Source of the DNA: Rhodospirillales bacterium
GTDB lineage: Bacteria > Pseudomonadota > Alphaproteobacteria > Rhodospirillales > JASLLZ01
Assembly: GCA_030746775.1 (NCBI GenBank)
Contig: JASLLZ010000001.1
Coordinates: 1-64,000, forward strand
DNA length: 64,000 nt
Direction of reading: 5' to 3'
In this document: positions 8,921-19,124 of the stretch, piece after piece
Numbering within the stretch: position 1 is the first letter of the stretch
Layout of the letters: every line of letters starts with the position of its first letter
The notes under the pieces: generated by a model
What the model was told of the DNA's origin: nothing
The model's database searches: none
What the model saw: the letters and a program-made list of their open reading frames with translations, nothing else
Translations under genes and position numbers: made by a program

Positions 8921-9588
8921 TTGAAATGCCTTCGCCCAATTTCGATGCCCGCCCGGCCGGGTGCCCGATCGACATGCTGGTCATCCATTACACCGGCATG
9001 CGGAGCGCCGAGGCGGCCCTGGCCCGTCTCGGCGATGCCGAGGCCGGGGTCAGCGCCCACTATGTGATCGACGAGGACGGCTCGGTCATCGGCCTGGTCG
9101 AAGAGGGCAGGCGGGCCTGGCATGCCGGCCGGGGGTGGTGGCGCGGAGAAGAAGATATCAACGCCCGCTCGGTCGGCGTCGAGTTGGTCAACCCGGGGCA
9201 CGAGTTCGGATACCGGCCTTTTCCCGAGGCCCAGATGAGCGCCCTGGAGAACCTCGCCCAAGGCATTCTTGCACGTCATCCCATCGCCCGGCGCAACGTC
9301 GTCGGGCACGCCGACGTGGCGCCCCGGCGCAAGCGCGACCCCGGCGAACTGTTCGACTGGCGGCGCCTGGCCGGGGCCGGCATCGGCCTGTGGCCGGAGG
9401 CGGCGGTTCCCGCAACGGTGGATCCCGACTCCCTGCCCGCCCTGTTGTCCGAAATTGGTTACGAGACCAAAGACCTTTCCGCTACCACCACGGCCTTCCA
9501 GCGGCGCTTCCGCCCGGCCCGCTTCGACGGTGTCGCCGACGCCGAGACGGCGCGACTGGCGGCCGCCGTGGCGGCCCTGTGCACTTGA
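8917..9588 (+). CDS. N-acetylmuramoyl-L-alanine amidase (AmiD/AmpD type)
   Basis: 223 residues. Amidase_2 domain with the zinc ligands expected of the family: His in LVIHYTGM, His in VGHADVAP and Asp in RKRDPG. The C-terminal 70 residues look like a peptidoglycan-binding domain (LPALLSEIGYET...FQRRFRP). It cleaves the bond between MurNAc (or anhydroMurNAc) and L-alanine. No signal peptide is visible, which favours a cytosolic recycling role (AmpD-like), but the peptidoglycan-binding tail resembles AmiD; the location is therefore uncertain. Confidence 0.88.
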   Translation: MIEMPSPNFDARPAGCPIDMLVIHYTGMRSAEAALARLGDAEAGVSAHYVIDEDGSVIGLVEEGRRAWHAGRGWWRGEEDINARSVGVELVNPGHEFGYRPFPEAQMSALENLAQGILARHPIARRNVVGHADVAPRRKRDPGELFDWRRLAGAGIGLWPEAAVPATVDPDSLPALLSEIGYETKDLSATTTAFQRRFRPARFDGVADAETARLAAAVAALCT

Positions 9589-9612
9589 CGGGACGCTCCG
9601 GAAGGCTACCTT
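9585..9612 (+). promoter_or_regulatory. Probable rnpB promoter
   Basis: TTGACG at 9585-9590, overlapping the amidase stop codon, then 16 bases and TACCTT at 9607-9612. This places the start point a few bases before the first pairing base of RNase P RNA. An alternative -10 is CTTTAT at 9610-9615. Confidence 0.55.
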
Positions 9613-9618
9613 TATAGA

Positions 9619-10059
<441 letters not shown>

Positions 10060-10259
10060 CTTATCACATGCCTGTTCGGCGGGCCCGCCATGGGACCGTA
10101 TTAGAAGCTGGGGACTCTGCTTTTACAATAAAAGAACAAAAACTGAACATAATTCTGCCTCATTCCTGATCCAAATTGACCAGCGATGGGGTCCGGGACT
10201 TGACGATATTCCAGGTCTTTAGAGACAGACGGATTTCCGTTTTGGAAAGACTTTGTTAA
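10060..10259. other. Non-coding leader between rnpB and mraZ
   Basis: No gene was recognised. It begins with a GGCGGGCCCGCC palindrome just after rnpB (no T-tract), then becomes A+T richer (10120-10160). It probably carries the dcw promoter, but no pair of -35/-10 hexamers stands out enough to call. Confidence 0.5.
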
Positions 10260-10323
10260 CCCAAGTAATGTCACCCTATCCCATTGACGCCCATGATTTC
10301 CCATGATATCCCAAATATGCCCA
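10260..10323 (+). promoter_or_regulatory. MraZ operator array (TGGG boxes, 10-bp phased)
   Basis: CCCA (TGGG on the other strand) occurs at 10280, 10290, 10300, 10310 and 10320, exactly every 10 bases, and again at 10260 in the same phase with the 10270 position lost. MraZ is known to bind direct repeats of TGGGN separated by 5 bases in front of its own operon, which this matches exactly. The array lies 86 bases upstream of the mraZ start, as expected for autorepression of the dcw cluster. Confidence 0.85.
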
Positions 10324-10408
10324 GTAACCATATCTTGGGAAAATCAAGCATGGCGCCGCTTTGCGGGCGTCTTGGGGCAGGCGAGGCGGAGCGGTTTTGG
10401 GGTCCGAA

Positions 10409-10885
10409 ATGGCGCTTCTGGTCGGAAGGCACATCAACAAGATCGATAAGAAGGGGCGCGTGTCCGTGCCCAAGCCTTTCCGCGATTACTTTCGCGACAA
10501 GGGATTTGCCGGCCTTTACGCCTTTCCCTTGTTCAAGTATCCGGCCATCGAGGCCTGCGCCGAGGACGTCATGCAGCGCCTCAATGACAGTCTCGAGGAA
10601 ATCGAGATGTTCTCCGACGACCAAGATGACCTCAATACCGTCATTTTGGAAAATGCCCATTCCCTGTCATTCGACCCCGAAGGCCGCATCGTGCTGCCCG
10701 GGCAACTGATGGAAGACGCCGGCATCACCGATCGGGTGTTGTTCGTCGGTGTCGGAAGCCGCATCAGGATCTGGGATCCCGACACCTACACCGAACACCG
10801 CGGACCGGCGGTCGAGCGCCTGCGCCGGCGCGGCGCCACCCTGCGGTTGCGTCCCGCGAACCAATCGAACGAGGGGGGGACGTGA
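10409..10885 (+). CDS. mraZ: Transcriptional regulator MraZ
   Basis: 158 residues, two SpoVT/AbrB-like swapped-hairpin modules: the first has KIDKKGRVSVPK near the N-terminus, the second FDPEGRIVLPGQL near residue 95. MraZ is the first gene of the dcw cluster and represses it through TGGG repeats, present just upstream. The start at 10409 (MALLVGRHINK) fits the family; a longer frame begins at 10361 but adds residues unlike MraZ. Confidence 0.95.
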   Translation: MALLVGRHINKIDKKGRVSVPKPFRDYFRDKGFAGLYAFPLFKYPAIEACAEDVMQRLNDSLEEIEMFSDDQDDLNTVILENAHSLSFDPEGRIVLPGQLMEDAGITDRVLFVGVGSRIRIWDPDTYTEHRGPAVERLRRRGATLRLRPANQSNEGGT

Positions 10886-10887
10886 GC

Positions 10888-11868
10888 ATGTCCGGCACAC
10901 ACAGACCGGTCATGCCGCGTCAGGTGGTGGACGCGTTGGCGCCGCGCGACGGCGACATCTACGTGGACGGCACCTTCGGTGCCGGCGGCTACTCCGAGGC
11001 CCTGCTTGGGGCCGCGCTGTGCACCGTTTGGGGCATTGACCGCGACCCCGGCGCGGTAGCCGCCGGCGCCGATCTTAATTGGCTCTACAAGGGGCGCCTG
11101 AATATTCTGACGGGCTGCTACGGGGACATGGTGCGCCTGCTTGGCGACGTCGATCTGAGCCGGGTCGACGGCATCGCCCTCGATCTCGGCCTCTCGTCGA
11201 TGCAGATCGACGACGCCGAACGCGGTTTCTCCTTTCGCCTCGACGGTCCCCTCGACATGCGCATGGGGGGCCAGGGCCGGACGGCCGCCGACATGGTCAA
11301 CACCCTGGACGAGACCGACTTGGCCCATATCATCTATCGCTTCGGCGAGGAGCGCGCGTCGCGGCGCATCGCCCGGGCCATCGTCGAGGCTCGCCTCCAC
11401 GCGCCTATTTCGCGCACCGGCGAACTGGCCGACCTGGTGCGCCGCGTGGTTCCCCGTTCGCCCGGCGGCATCGACCCCGCCACCCGCACCTTCCAGGCGC
11501 TCCGCATATACGTCAACGACGAGCTCGGCGAGTTGGAGCGCGGCCTGAGCGCCGCCGAGACCCTGCTCAATCCGGGCGGGCGGCTGTGCGTCGTCTCCTT
11601 CCATTCCCTGGAGGACCGCCGGGTCAAGGAATTCCTCAGGCAACGCAGCGGCACCGGTCCCCGGTCCTCGCGTCATCGGCCCGATCAGCCGACAGCCGTC
11701 CCGCCGCCCAGTTTCCGCTTGTTACGCCGTCGCGCCATCCGGCCTTCGGCCCGGGAAGTCGCCGAAAATCCGCGTGCCCGTTCGGCCCGCCTGCGCGCGG
11801 CGGAGCGTACCTCGGCGCCGCCGTGGCCGGTGGCGCCCAAGACCGCCAACGCCCGGCGCGTCGCGTGA
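10888..11868 (+). CDS. rsmH: 16S rRNA (cytosine-N4) methyltransferase RsmH
   Basis: SAM-dependent methyltransferase that modifies C1402 of 16S rRNA. Family motifs visible: YVDGTFGAGGY (SAM site) near the N-terminus, LDLGLSSMQIDD, FRLDGPLDMRM, and FQALRIYVNDEL and VVSFHSLEDR toward the C-terminus. ATG at 10888 has a GAGGGGGG ribosome site 8 bases ahead; a GTG at 10882 would be too close to it. Two bases separate it from the mraZ stop. Confidence 0.95.
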   Translation: MSGTHRPVMPRQVVDALAPRDGDIYVDGTFGAGGYSEALLGAALCTVWGIDRDPGAVAAGADLNWLYKGRLNILTGCYGDMVRLLGDVDLSRVDGIALDLGLSSMQIDDAERGFSFRLDGPLDMRMGGQGRTAADMVNTLDETDLAHIIYRFGEERASRRIARAIVEARLHAPISRTGELADLVRRVVPRSPGGIDPATRTFQALRIYVNDELGELERGLSAAETLLNPGGRLCVVSFHSLEDRRVKEFLRQRSGTGPRSSRHRPDQPTAVPPPSFRLLRRRAIRPSAREVAENPRARSARLRAAERTSAPPWPVAPKTANARRVA

Positions 11869-11881
11869 GGGGGCGCCGGTC

Positions 11882-12232
11882 ATGATCCGCACCACCACCT
11901 TAATGTCCTTGCTCCTCGGCGTCGTGATGACGGTGGTGCTGTTCGCCCTTGAGTTCCAGGTGCGCAAGCTGGAGGACGAACTGGCCGGGCTCGACCGCTC
12001 CATCGTCGCCGAGAGCCAAGCCATCCATGTGCTCAAGGCCGAGTGGAGTTACCTCAATGATCCGTGGCGCCTGCGCCGGCTGGCCGAGCGCTTCTTGGAA
12101 CTGACGCCGGTCAGGCCGGAGCAGTTGAGTTCCCTGGCCGATCTTCCCCGCCGGCCGCCGGAGGGCGCCGAAGAACGTGCCGCCGGTCCGGCCAAGACCA
12201 CCGCCCTGGCCGACCGGGGGGAAATAAGATGA
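11882..12232 (+). CDS. ftsL: Cell division protein FtsL
   Basis: 116 residues: a short cytoplasmic tail, one membrane helix (LMSLLLGVVMTVVLFALEF), then a heptad-like coiled-coil stretch (VRKLEDELAGLDRSI) and the WSYLNDPWRL region that is typical of alphaproteobacterial FtsL. Bitopic divisome protein that works with FtsQ, FtsB and FtsI. Position between rsmH and ftsI supports it strongly. Its stop overlaps the ftsI start (ATGA). Confidence 0.88.
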   Translation: MIRTTTLMSLLLGVVMTVVLFALEFQVRKLEDELAGLDRSIVAESQAIHVLKAEWSYLNDPWRLRRLAERFLELTPVRPEQLSSLADLPRRPPEGAEERAAGPAKTTALADRGEIR

Positions 12233-13971
12233 GGCGCGAAGACGCACAATCCCGCGACATTGATGGGTCGTGGCGCATTCGCTTCGACGGCACCCGCAAG
12301 GAGGCGCTGGAGATCGGCCGCACCCGGCTTCTGGTCACCGGCGTCGTCTTTTGCCTGGCCTTCCTGGTCGTCGCCGGGCGGCTGGTCGATCTGGCCGTCC
12401 TCGGACCGGCCGCCGAACCGCGTCTCGTCGCCGCCGGCGGGTCCGCCGCCCAGGATTTCCGCCGCGCCGACATCGTCGACCGCAACGGGGTCCTGCTCGC
12501 CACCAGCCTGCCCACCGCGTCGCTCTATGCCGATGCCCGGGAAATCATCGATCCTCGCCAGGCCGCCGCCCGGCTGGTCGCGGTTTTGCCCGACCTGGAC
12601 CGCGATCAGGTCTTGGCCAAGCTTACATCGAAGGCCGGATTCGTCTGGCTGCGGCGCAATCTGACTCCGCGCCAAACCTATGCCGTCAACCGTCTCGGCA
12701 TCCCGGGCCTCCATTTCCTGCAGGCCGAGAACCGCGTCTATCCCCAGGGGCGCGAAGCCGCCCACGTGCTTGGGCTGACCGACGTGGACGGGCGTGGCAT
12801 AGCCGGCGCCGAGCGTTTCTTCGACGATGCGCTGCGGCGCGGCGGCGGCGCCCTCGAGTTGTCCATCGACATTCGTATTCAGGCCCTGTTGCGCCGCGAG
12901 TTGGCCGCCGCCGTCAGCGATTTCCAAGCCCTTGGTGCCGCCGCTCTGGTTGTCGACGCGCGTTCCGGCGAGACCCTGGGCATGGTGTCGCTGCCCGACT
13001 TCGACCCCAACGTTCCGGCCAGCGCCCGGGGCGAGGCGGCTTTCAACCGGGTTGCCAAGGGGGTCTACGAGATGGGCTCGACCCTGAAGCTGATCAACAC
13101 GGCAATGGCGCTCGACAGCGGCACGGTCACGCTCAGCGACGGCTACGACGCGACCCGGCCGATCCGTGTCGCGCGCTACACGATCAGCGATTTCCATGCC
13201 CGCAACCGCTGGCTTACGGTGCCCGAGATCCTGGTCTATTCGTCAAATATCGGCGCCGCCAAAATGGCTCTCGACGTGGGCGGCGCCACGCAGCGCGCCT
13301 ATCTCGACCGTTTCGGCTTCCTCAAACCCGCCGCCACCGAGCTTCCCGAGGTCGGCGTTCCCCTGATACCGGCCCGCTGGCGCGACATCAACACGATGAC
13401 GATCGCTTACGGCCACGGCATCGCGGTAAGCCCGGTGCAGTTGGCCGGCGCCGTCGGCGCCATCGTCAACGGCGGCATCCGCATGCCGGTGACCATACTT
13501 AAGCACCACCGCGGTGCCTCCCTTGTCGGCGAGAGGGTGGTATCGGCCGAGACGTCGAACGCCATGCGCCGGCTCATGCGTCTGGTCGTGCGTCGAGGAA
13601 CCGGCCGCAAGGCCGACGTGCCGGGCTACCGCGTCGGCGGAAAAACGGGAACGGCGGAAAAGCTGGTCGCCAGGCGCTACCGCGCCGATGCCCTGATTTC
13701 GTCCTTTGTCGGCGCCTTCCCAACCGATGCGCCGCGTTACGTGGTGCTGGTTTTGTTCGATGAGCCAAAGGGCAACAAATCGACCTTCGGCTACGCCACC
13801 GGTGGATGGGTGGCGGCACCGGTGGTCGGCCGCCTGGTGCGCCGCATCGCTCCCCTGGTCGGGATGGAGCCGGGCGGCGAGGAAAAGGAGCCGGCGCCCG
13901 GCAATCCCCTGTTCATTCCCGTCAAGGGCGGGACCATGAAGGCCGGGGTCAGGACCGTTGCGGCTCACTGA
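12229..13971 (+). CDS. ftsI: Septal peptidoglycan transpeptidase FtsI (PBP3)
   Basis: 580 residues. N-terminal membrane helix (about 30-55), dimerisation domain, then transpeptidase domain with all three catalytic motifs: STLK (Ser284), SSN near 337 and KTGT near 472. Class B penicillin-binding protein that crosslinks septal peptidoglycan with FtsW. ATG overlaps the ftsL stop; the 3' end overlaps the murE start by 14 bases. Confidence 0.96.
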   Translation: MRREDAQSRDIDGSWRIRFDGTRKEALEIGRTRLLVTGVVFCLAFLVVAGRLVDLAVLGPAAEPRLVAAGGSAAQDFRRADIVDRNGVLLATSLPTASLYADAREIIDPRQAAARLVAVLPDLDRDQVLAKLTSKAGFVWLRRNLTPRQTYAVNRLGIPGLHFLQAENRVYPQGREAAHVLGLTDVDGRGIAGAERFFDDALRRGGGALELSIDIRIQALLRRELAAAVSDFQALGAAALVVDARSGETLGMVSLPDFDPNVPASARGEAAFNRVAKGVYEMGSTLKLINTAMALDSGTVTLSDGYDATRPIRVARYTISDFHARNRWLTVPEILVYSSNIGAAKMALDVGGATQRAYLDRFGFLKPAATELPEVGVPLIPARWRDINTMTIAYGHGIAVSPVQLAGAVGAIVNGGIRMPVTILKHHRGASLVGERVVSAETSNAMRRLMRLVVRRGTGRKADVPGYRVGGKTGTAEKLVARRYRADALISSFVGAFPTDAPRYVVLVLFDEPKGNKSTFGYATGGWVAAPVVGRLVRRIAPLVGMEPGGEEKEPAPGNPLFIPVKGGTMKAGVRTVAAH

Positions 13972-15427
13972 GTTATTCGATGGAGAGACGGTAATCGTGA
14001 TCAACCAAGCAGCGGCCGAAGGCTTGGATATCAACGGACTGACCTGCGATTCGCGGCGGGTGGAGCCCGGCTTTCTGTTCGCCGCCCTGCCCGGCGCGCG
14101 CGCCGATGGCCGTACCTTCATTGACGAGGCGCTGCGCCGTGGGGCGGTCGCTGTCCTGGGGCCGCCCGGGACCCGCATCGATGATCCCGGTCAGCCGGTC
14201 ACGCTCCTTGTCGATGACAACCCGCGCCGCCTCTTTGCTCTCATGGCGGCGCGTTTCTTTGGCAGCCAGCCGGCGACGGTCGCCGCCGTCACCGGGACCA
14301 ACGGCAAAACAACCGTGGTCGGCTTCCTGCGTCAGGCCTGGGAACGGCTCGGGCGCCGGGCCGCCAGTCTGGGGACCCTCGGTGTCGCCGCCCCGGGCTC
14401 CGTCACGGCGGGAAATCTGACCACACCCGACCCGGTCGACCTGCACCAGACCCTCGGTAAGCTGGCCGGTGACGGCGTCGAATGCCTGGCCATGGAGGCT
14501 TCGAGTCACGGTATCGATCAGTACCGCCTCGACGGGGTATGCGTGGCGGCGGCCGCCTTTACCAACTTGACCCGCGATCACCTGGATTATCACGGCTCCA
14601 TGGAGGCCTACCTGACGGCCAAGCTAAGGCTGTTTTCCGAGGTCATGGCGACCGGCGGCCAGGCGGTGGTCAACGCCGATACTCCCTATCGAGAGGCCGT
14701 GCTGACGGCCGCGGCGCAACGGTCGCACGGCGTCATGACCTATGGCTTCAAAGGCCGCGACGTGCGGCTCGACAGCATCGAACCGGTGGCCGGGGGACAG
14801 CGCCTCAAGACCGTCGTCATGGGAACGTCCCACGACGTGACACTGCCTTTGATCGGAGCCTTCCAGGCTTCCAACGCGCTATGCGCCCTGACCCTGGCCT
14901 TGGCCTGCGGCGAGGACGCCGCCGCCACCGTCTCGACCTTGGAACATCTGGAAGGCATCCCCGGCCGAGTCCAGTTCATCGGTCATCGGTCCGGCGGCGG
15001 CGCCGTCTATGTCGACTATGCCCACACCCCGGATGCCCTGGCTTCGCTGCTCAAGGCGCTGCGCCCGCATGCCGCCGGCCGGCTGGTCGTCGTCTTCGGC
15101 TGCGGCGGCGAACGCGATCCCGGCAAGCGGCCTGAAATGGGGCACTTCGCCTGCGATCTCGCCGATGCCGTCATCGTTACCGACGACAACCCGCGCGACG
15201 AGGACGCCGCCGAGATCCGCCGCGAGGTCATGGCCGGCTGTTCCGGGGCGCGCGAGATCGGTGACCGCGGCGAGGCGATCGGCGCCGCCGTCGCCGGCCT
15301 CAAGGCGGACGACCTGTTGGTCATCGCCGGCAAGGGCCACGAGCGGGGACAGATCGTCGGCTCCGAAGTTCTTCCCTTCGACGATGCAACGGTCGCCTTC
15401 GAAGCCATCGCCGGGTCGCACCCATGA
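13958..15427 (+). CDS. murE: UDP-MurNAc-L-Ala-D-Glu:meso-DAP ligase MurE
   Basis: 489 residues. ATP-binding motif GTNGKTT near residue 113 and the DNPR motif (VTDDNPRDED) near 409, which in MurE marks meso-diaminopimelate specificity. It adds the third residue to the peptidoglycan stem. The start appears to be TTG at 13958, inside the end of ftsI, giving RLTELFDGE; an ATG start would remove the conserved N-terminal region. It overlaps murF by 4 bases. Confidence 0.95.
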   Translation: MRLTELFDGETVIVINQAAAEGLDINGLTCDSRRVEPGFLFAALPGARADGRTFIDEALRRGAVAVLGPPGTRIDDPGQPVTLLVDDNPRRLFALMAARFFGSQPATVAAVTGTNGKTTVVGFLRQAWERLGRRAASLGTLGVAAPGSVTAGNLTTPDPVDLHQTLGKLAGDGVECLAMEASSHGIDQYRLDGVCVAAAAFTNLTRDHLDYHGSMEAYLTAKLRLFSEVMATGGQAVVNADTPYREAVLTAAAQRSHGVMTYGFKGRDVRLDSIEPVAGGQRLKTVVMGTSHDVTLPLIGAFQASNALCALTLALACGEDAAATVSTLEHLEGIPGRVQFIGHRSGGGAVYVDYAHTPDALASLLKALRPHAAGRLVVVFGCGGERDPGKRPEMGHFACDLADAVIVTDDNPRDEDAAEIRREVMAGCSGAREIGDRGEAIGAAVAGLKADDLLVIAGKGHERGQIVGSEVLPFDDATVAFEAIAGSHP

Positions 15428-16881
15428 CGGCGCTCGATCATGATAGGGCGGCCCTGTGGTCGGCGGAGCAGGCGATGGCTGCCACCGGCGGCACCTGCGA
15501 TGCGTCGTTCGCGGCCCGGGGCGTTTCGATTGACAGCCGGGCGACGCAGCCGGGCGATCTTTTCGTTGCTTTGCGCGGCCCCCGGTTCGACGGTCACGAT
15601 TTCGTCGCCGATGCCTTGGCCCGGGACGCCGCCGCGGCGCTTGTCGATCACGCGCCGGCCGACGTCGCCCCCGGCGCGGCCCTGCTTCGCGTCGGTGATA
15701 CCTTCGACGCCCTCAATGATCTTGGCCGGGCCGCCCGGGCCCGCTGCCGGGCGCGCATTGCCGCCGTCACCGGCAGCGTCGGCAAGACGGGGACCAAGGA
15801 AGCCCTGCGGCTTGTTCTGTCGCGCCAGGGGCGGACGGCGGCCAACGAAGGCAGCCTGAACAACCATTGGGGGTTGCCGCTGAGCCTTGCCCGCACGGCC
15901 AGTGACGAGCGCTTCGCGGTCCTCGAAATGGGCATGAACCATCCGGGCGAGATCACGCCGCTGTCGCTTCTGGCGCGCCCCCACGTCGCCCTGATCCTTA
16001 ACGTCGAAGCGGTGCACAGCGCCTTTTTTGGCGGAATCGAGGAAATCGCCGATGCCAAGGCGGAGATTTTCGCCGGCCTGGAAGCCGACGGCATCGCCGT
16101 TCTCAACCGCGACGACCAACACTATGAACGGCTGGCCGCCGCCGCCCGGACGCACAGGGTGGGCGAGATCCGTACCTTCGGCGCTCACCCGAAGGCCGAT
16201 GTGCGGGTCCTCGACATGGCGCCCGGGCCGGCCAGTTCACGCATCCGGGCCAGCCTGACCGGCGCGCCGCTGTCCTATGAGATCGGCATTGCCGGCCGCC
16301 ATTGGGTGACCAATAGCCTGGCCGTCCTGGCCGTGGTCGGCGCTCTCGGCGGCGACGCCGAGAGTGCCGCCCGGGCGCTTTGTGACATGCGGGCTCCGGA
16401 AGGTCGCGGGGCGCGGCGCCGCGTCCACATCCGGGGTGATCATTTCGAACTGATCGACGAGGGCTACAACGCCAGTCCGGTTTCCATGCAAGCCGCCCTT
16501 GCCGTTCTTGGCCAGGCGCCGGTGGCGGAGGATGGCCGGCGCATCGCCGTTCTCGGCGACATGCTGGAATTGGGCGATGACGCGGCGGTGTGGCACGCCG
16601 AAATGGCCGATGTCGTCGAGGAAAACGGGATCGACCAGGTGTTCACCGCGGGGTCCGAAATGGCCCACCTGTGGTCGGCGCTGCCGTCGGCACTGCGCGG
16701 CGGGCACGCCGCCGACAGCGCCACCCTGGCGCCTTTGGTAACGGCCAATGTTCGCCCCGGCGACGTGGTCATGGTCAAGGGATCGGCGGGAAGCCGCATG
16801 GGGGTCATCGTCGCGGCCCTAACGGCGCTCGACGCACCAGGCGTCAACGGCAACCCGCGCCGCGTCGGCAACGGGCAATAG
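15424..16881 (+). CDS. murF: UDP-MurNAc-tripeptide:D-Ala-D-Ala ligase MurF
   Basis: 485 residues. Mur ligase with ATP loop [10 protein letters not shown] near residue 118, [13 protein letters not shown] and [11 protein letters not shown], all typical of MurF. It attaches D-alanyl-D-alanine, made by the Ddl encoded downstream, to complete the UDP-MurNAc-pentapeptide. The ATGA overlap with murE indicates translational coupling. Confidence 0.95.
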   Translation: MTALDHDRAALWSAEQAMAATGGTCDASFAARGVSIDSRATQPGDLFVALRGPRFDGHDFVADALARDAAAALVDHAPADVAPGAALLRVGDTFDALNDLGRAARARCRARIAAVTGSVGKTGTKEALRLVLSRQGRTAANEGSLNNHWGLPLSLARTASDERFAVLEMGMNHPGEITPLSLLARPHVALILNVEAVHSAFFGGIEEIADAKAEIFAGLEADGIAVLNRDDQHYERLAAAARTHRVGEIRTFGAHPKADVRVLDMAPGPASSRIRASLTGAPLSYEIGIAGRHWVTNSLAVLAVVGALGGDAESAARALCDMRAPEGRGARRRVHIRGDHFELIDEGYNASPVSMQAALAVLGQAPVAEDGRRIAVLGDMLELGDDAAVWHAEMADVVEENGIDQVFTAGSEMAHLWSALPSALRGGHAADSATLAPLVTANVRPGDVVMVKGSAGSRMGVIVAALTALDAPGVNGNPRRVGNGQ

Positions 16882-16894
16882 GAGAGGGAACGCC

Positions 16895-17983
16895 ATGTTG
16901 TTCAATTTCCTATATCCCCTGGCCGACCAGTTCTCGGCGCTCAACGTCTTTCGCTACCTGACATTCCGTACCGGCGGAGCGGTGATCACGGCGCTCATCG
17001 TAAGCTTCGTTCTCGGCCCCTATCTGATCGCGGTTCTGCGCGCGAAACAGAACGGCGGCCAGCCGATCCGCAACGACGGACCCGAAGGTCACTTGTTGAC
17101 CAAGAAGGGGACGCCGACCATGGGCGGCATCCTTATTCTTCTCGCCCTCGTCATCTCGACGGTGCTCTGGGCCGACCTCACCAACGCCTTCGTTTGGGTG
17201 GCGCTCGGCGTCACCGTGACCTATGGCCTCATCGGGTTCCTCGACGACTACCGCAAGGTGACGCGGCGCGACAGCACGGGCCTGCCCGGCCGACTGAAAC
17301 TGATCTTGCAGACGGTGATCGCCATCGCCGCCGGCCTGTGGATCATGGATCTGTTACCCGAGCCCCTGCGCACCACCCTGGCGGTTCCGTTCCTCAAGAC
17401 CGTGCTCTTCGACCTGGGCTGGGTGTTCTTGGTCTTCGCCGCCGTGGTCATGGTCGGGGCCTCCAACGCGGTCAACCTCACCGACGGCCTGGACGGCCTG
17501 GCCATCGTTCCGGTGATGATCGCCACCGGTGTCTTCGCTCTCATCTCGTACCTGGTGGGGAACGCCGTCTTCGCCGGCTACTTGCAGCTTCACTACGTTC
17601 CCGGCAGCGGCGAGTTGGCCGTTTTTTGCGGTGCCCTGGTGGGCGGCGGATTGGGATTCCTGTGGTTCAACGCGCCGCCCGCCAAGGTCTTCATGGGCGA
17701 CACCGGGGCGCTTTCGCTGGGCGGCGCGCTGGGCACGGTCGGCGTCGTTACCAAACACGAGTTGGTGCTGGCCATCGTCGGCGGCCTGTTCGTGCTGGAG
17801 ACCGTGTCGGTGATCGTGCAGGTGATTTCCTTCAAGCTGACCGGACGGCGCATCTTCCGCATGGCGCCCCTGCACCATCACTTCGAAAAGAAGGGATGGG
17901 CCGAGCCCACCATCGTCATCCGGTTTTGGATCATCGCTTCCATCCTGGCCCTGGTCGGCCTTTCAACCCTGAAGTTGAGGTGA
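16895..17983 (+). CDS. mraY: Phospho-MurNAc-pentapeptide transferase MraY
   Basis: 362 residues with about ten membrane helices. Recognisable MraY blocks: [17 protein letters not shown] (aspartates of the active site), [10 protein letters not shown] and the histidine-rich [12 protein letters not shown] loop. It transfers phospho-MurNAc-pentapeptide to undecaprenyl phosphate to give lipid I. Strong ribosome site (AGGAGAGGG). In most relatives murD follows; here ftsW follows after only 7 bases. Confidence 0.97.
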   Translation: MLFNFLYPLADQFSALNVFRYLTFRTGGAVITALIVSFVLGPYLIAVLRAKQNGGQPIRNDGPEGHLLTKKGTPTMGGILILLALVISTVLWADLTNAFVWVALGVTVTYGLIGFLDDYRKVTRRDSTGLPGRLKLILQTVIAIAAGLWIMDLLPEPLRTTLAVPFLKTVLFDLGWVFLVFAAVVMVGASNAVNLTDGLDGLAIVPVMIATGVFALISYLVGNAVFAGYLQLHYVPGSGELAVFCGALVGGGLGFLWFNAPPAKVFMGDTGALSLGGALGTVGVVTKHELVLAIVGGLFVLETVSVIVQVISFKLTGRRIFRMAPLHHHFEKKGWAEPTIVIRFWIIASILALVGLSTLKLR

Positions 17984-17990
17984 GCGGTTC

Positions 17991-19124
17991 ATGCTGAGCA
18001 TCGCGCGCACCGATACCAGCCTCCTGGGGCGTTGGTGGTGGACCGTCGACCGCTGGACCTTGGCCGCCCTGGTTTCCATCGTCGCCGTCGGCGCCGTGTT
18101 GACCCTTGCCGCTTCGCCACCGGTGGCCGATCGCCTGGGGCTGGAGCCCTTCTATTTCGTGCGCCGCCAGTTCGTTTTCCTTCCCTTGGCCCTGGCCGTC
18201 GTCGCCACCACGTCGCTGATGTCGCCGAGAGGGATCCGCCGCCTTGCCGTCGTCTGCTTCGCCGTCGCCGCCGTCCTCATGGCCCTGACGCCGGTCTTCG
18301 GCGAGGAAATCAAGGGGGCGACCCGGTGGATTGTGCTGTTCGGTCAATCCGTCCAGCCGTCGGAGTTCGTCAAGCCCGGCTTCGCCGTTATCACGGCCTG
18401 GTTGTGCGCCGCCCGCCGCCTCGAGCCGAGATTCCCGGGCTATGCCATATCGACCGCGCTGTTCGCCATGGTGGCGGCGCTGTTATTGATGCAGCCCGAC
18501 GTCGGCATGACGATGGTCGTGGCCGCCGTGTGGGGGGCGCAGTTCTTCCTCGCCGGTCTGCCCCTGCTGGTCGTCGGGGTGATCGGGGTCATCATCGTCA
18601 GCGGTGCCGTCGGCACCTATTTCGCGTTCCAGCACGTCCAGGGACGGGTCGACCGATTCTTCGATTCCTCGGCCGGAGACAATTTTCAAGTAACCCAATC
18701 GCTGGAGGCCTTCCGCAACGGCGGGCTGATGGGCCTGGGCCCCGGCGAGGGTCAGATCAAGGCGGTGCTGCCCGACGCCCACGCCGATTTCGTCTTCGCC
18801 GTCGCCGGCGAGGAACTGGGTCTGATCGCCTGTCTTGTCATCGTGACGCTGTTCGCCTTCGTCGTCCTGCGCGGTTTTTCCCGGCTGCTCAAGGAAGACA
18901 GCCTGTTCGTCCTGTTGGCGGTCACCGGCCTGTTGGTTCAATTCGGCCTGCAGACCCTGATCAACATGGCGTCGGCGACCAACCTCATTCCGCCCAAGGG
19001 CATGACCCTGCCCTTCGTCTCTTATGGCGGGTCCTCGGTCCTGGCCTTGGCCTTGACCATGGGCATGGTGCTGGCCCTGACCCGCGAGCGGCCGGGGCGC
19101 GGAGTTGCCGAGGTGGCGCGATGA
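17991..19124 (+). CDS. ftsW: Septal peptidoglycan polymerase FtsW
   Basis: 377 residues, SEDS family, about ten membrane helices. Motifs: GATRWI, QPSEFVKP, NGGLMGLGPGEG and PPKGMTLPFVSYGGSS, all characteristic. It polymerises glycan strands from lipid II together with FtsI. ATGA overlap with murG. Its immediate proximity to mraY marks the missing murD. Confidence 0.95.
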   Translation: MLSIARTDTSLLGRWWWTVDRWTLAALVSIVAVGAVLTLAASPPVADRLGLEPFYFVRRQFVFLPLALAVVATTSLMSPRGIRRLAVVCFAVAAVLMALTPVFGEEIKGATRWIVLFGQSVQPSEFVKPGFAVITAWLCAARRLEPRFPGYAISTALFAMVAALLLMQPDVGMTMVVAAVWGAQFFLAGLPLLVVGVIGVIIVSGAVGTYFAFQHVQGRVDRFFDSSAGDNFQVTQSLEAFRNGGLMGLGPGEGQIKAVLPDAHADFVFAVAGEELGLIACLVIVTLFAFVVLRGFSRLLKEDSLFVLLAVTGLLVQFGLQTLINMASATNLIPPKGMTLPFVSYGGSSVLALALTMGMVLALTRERPGRGVAEVAR

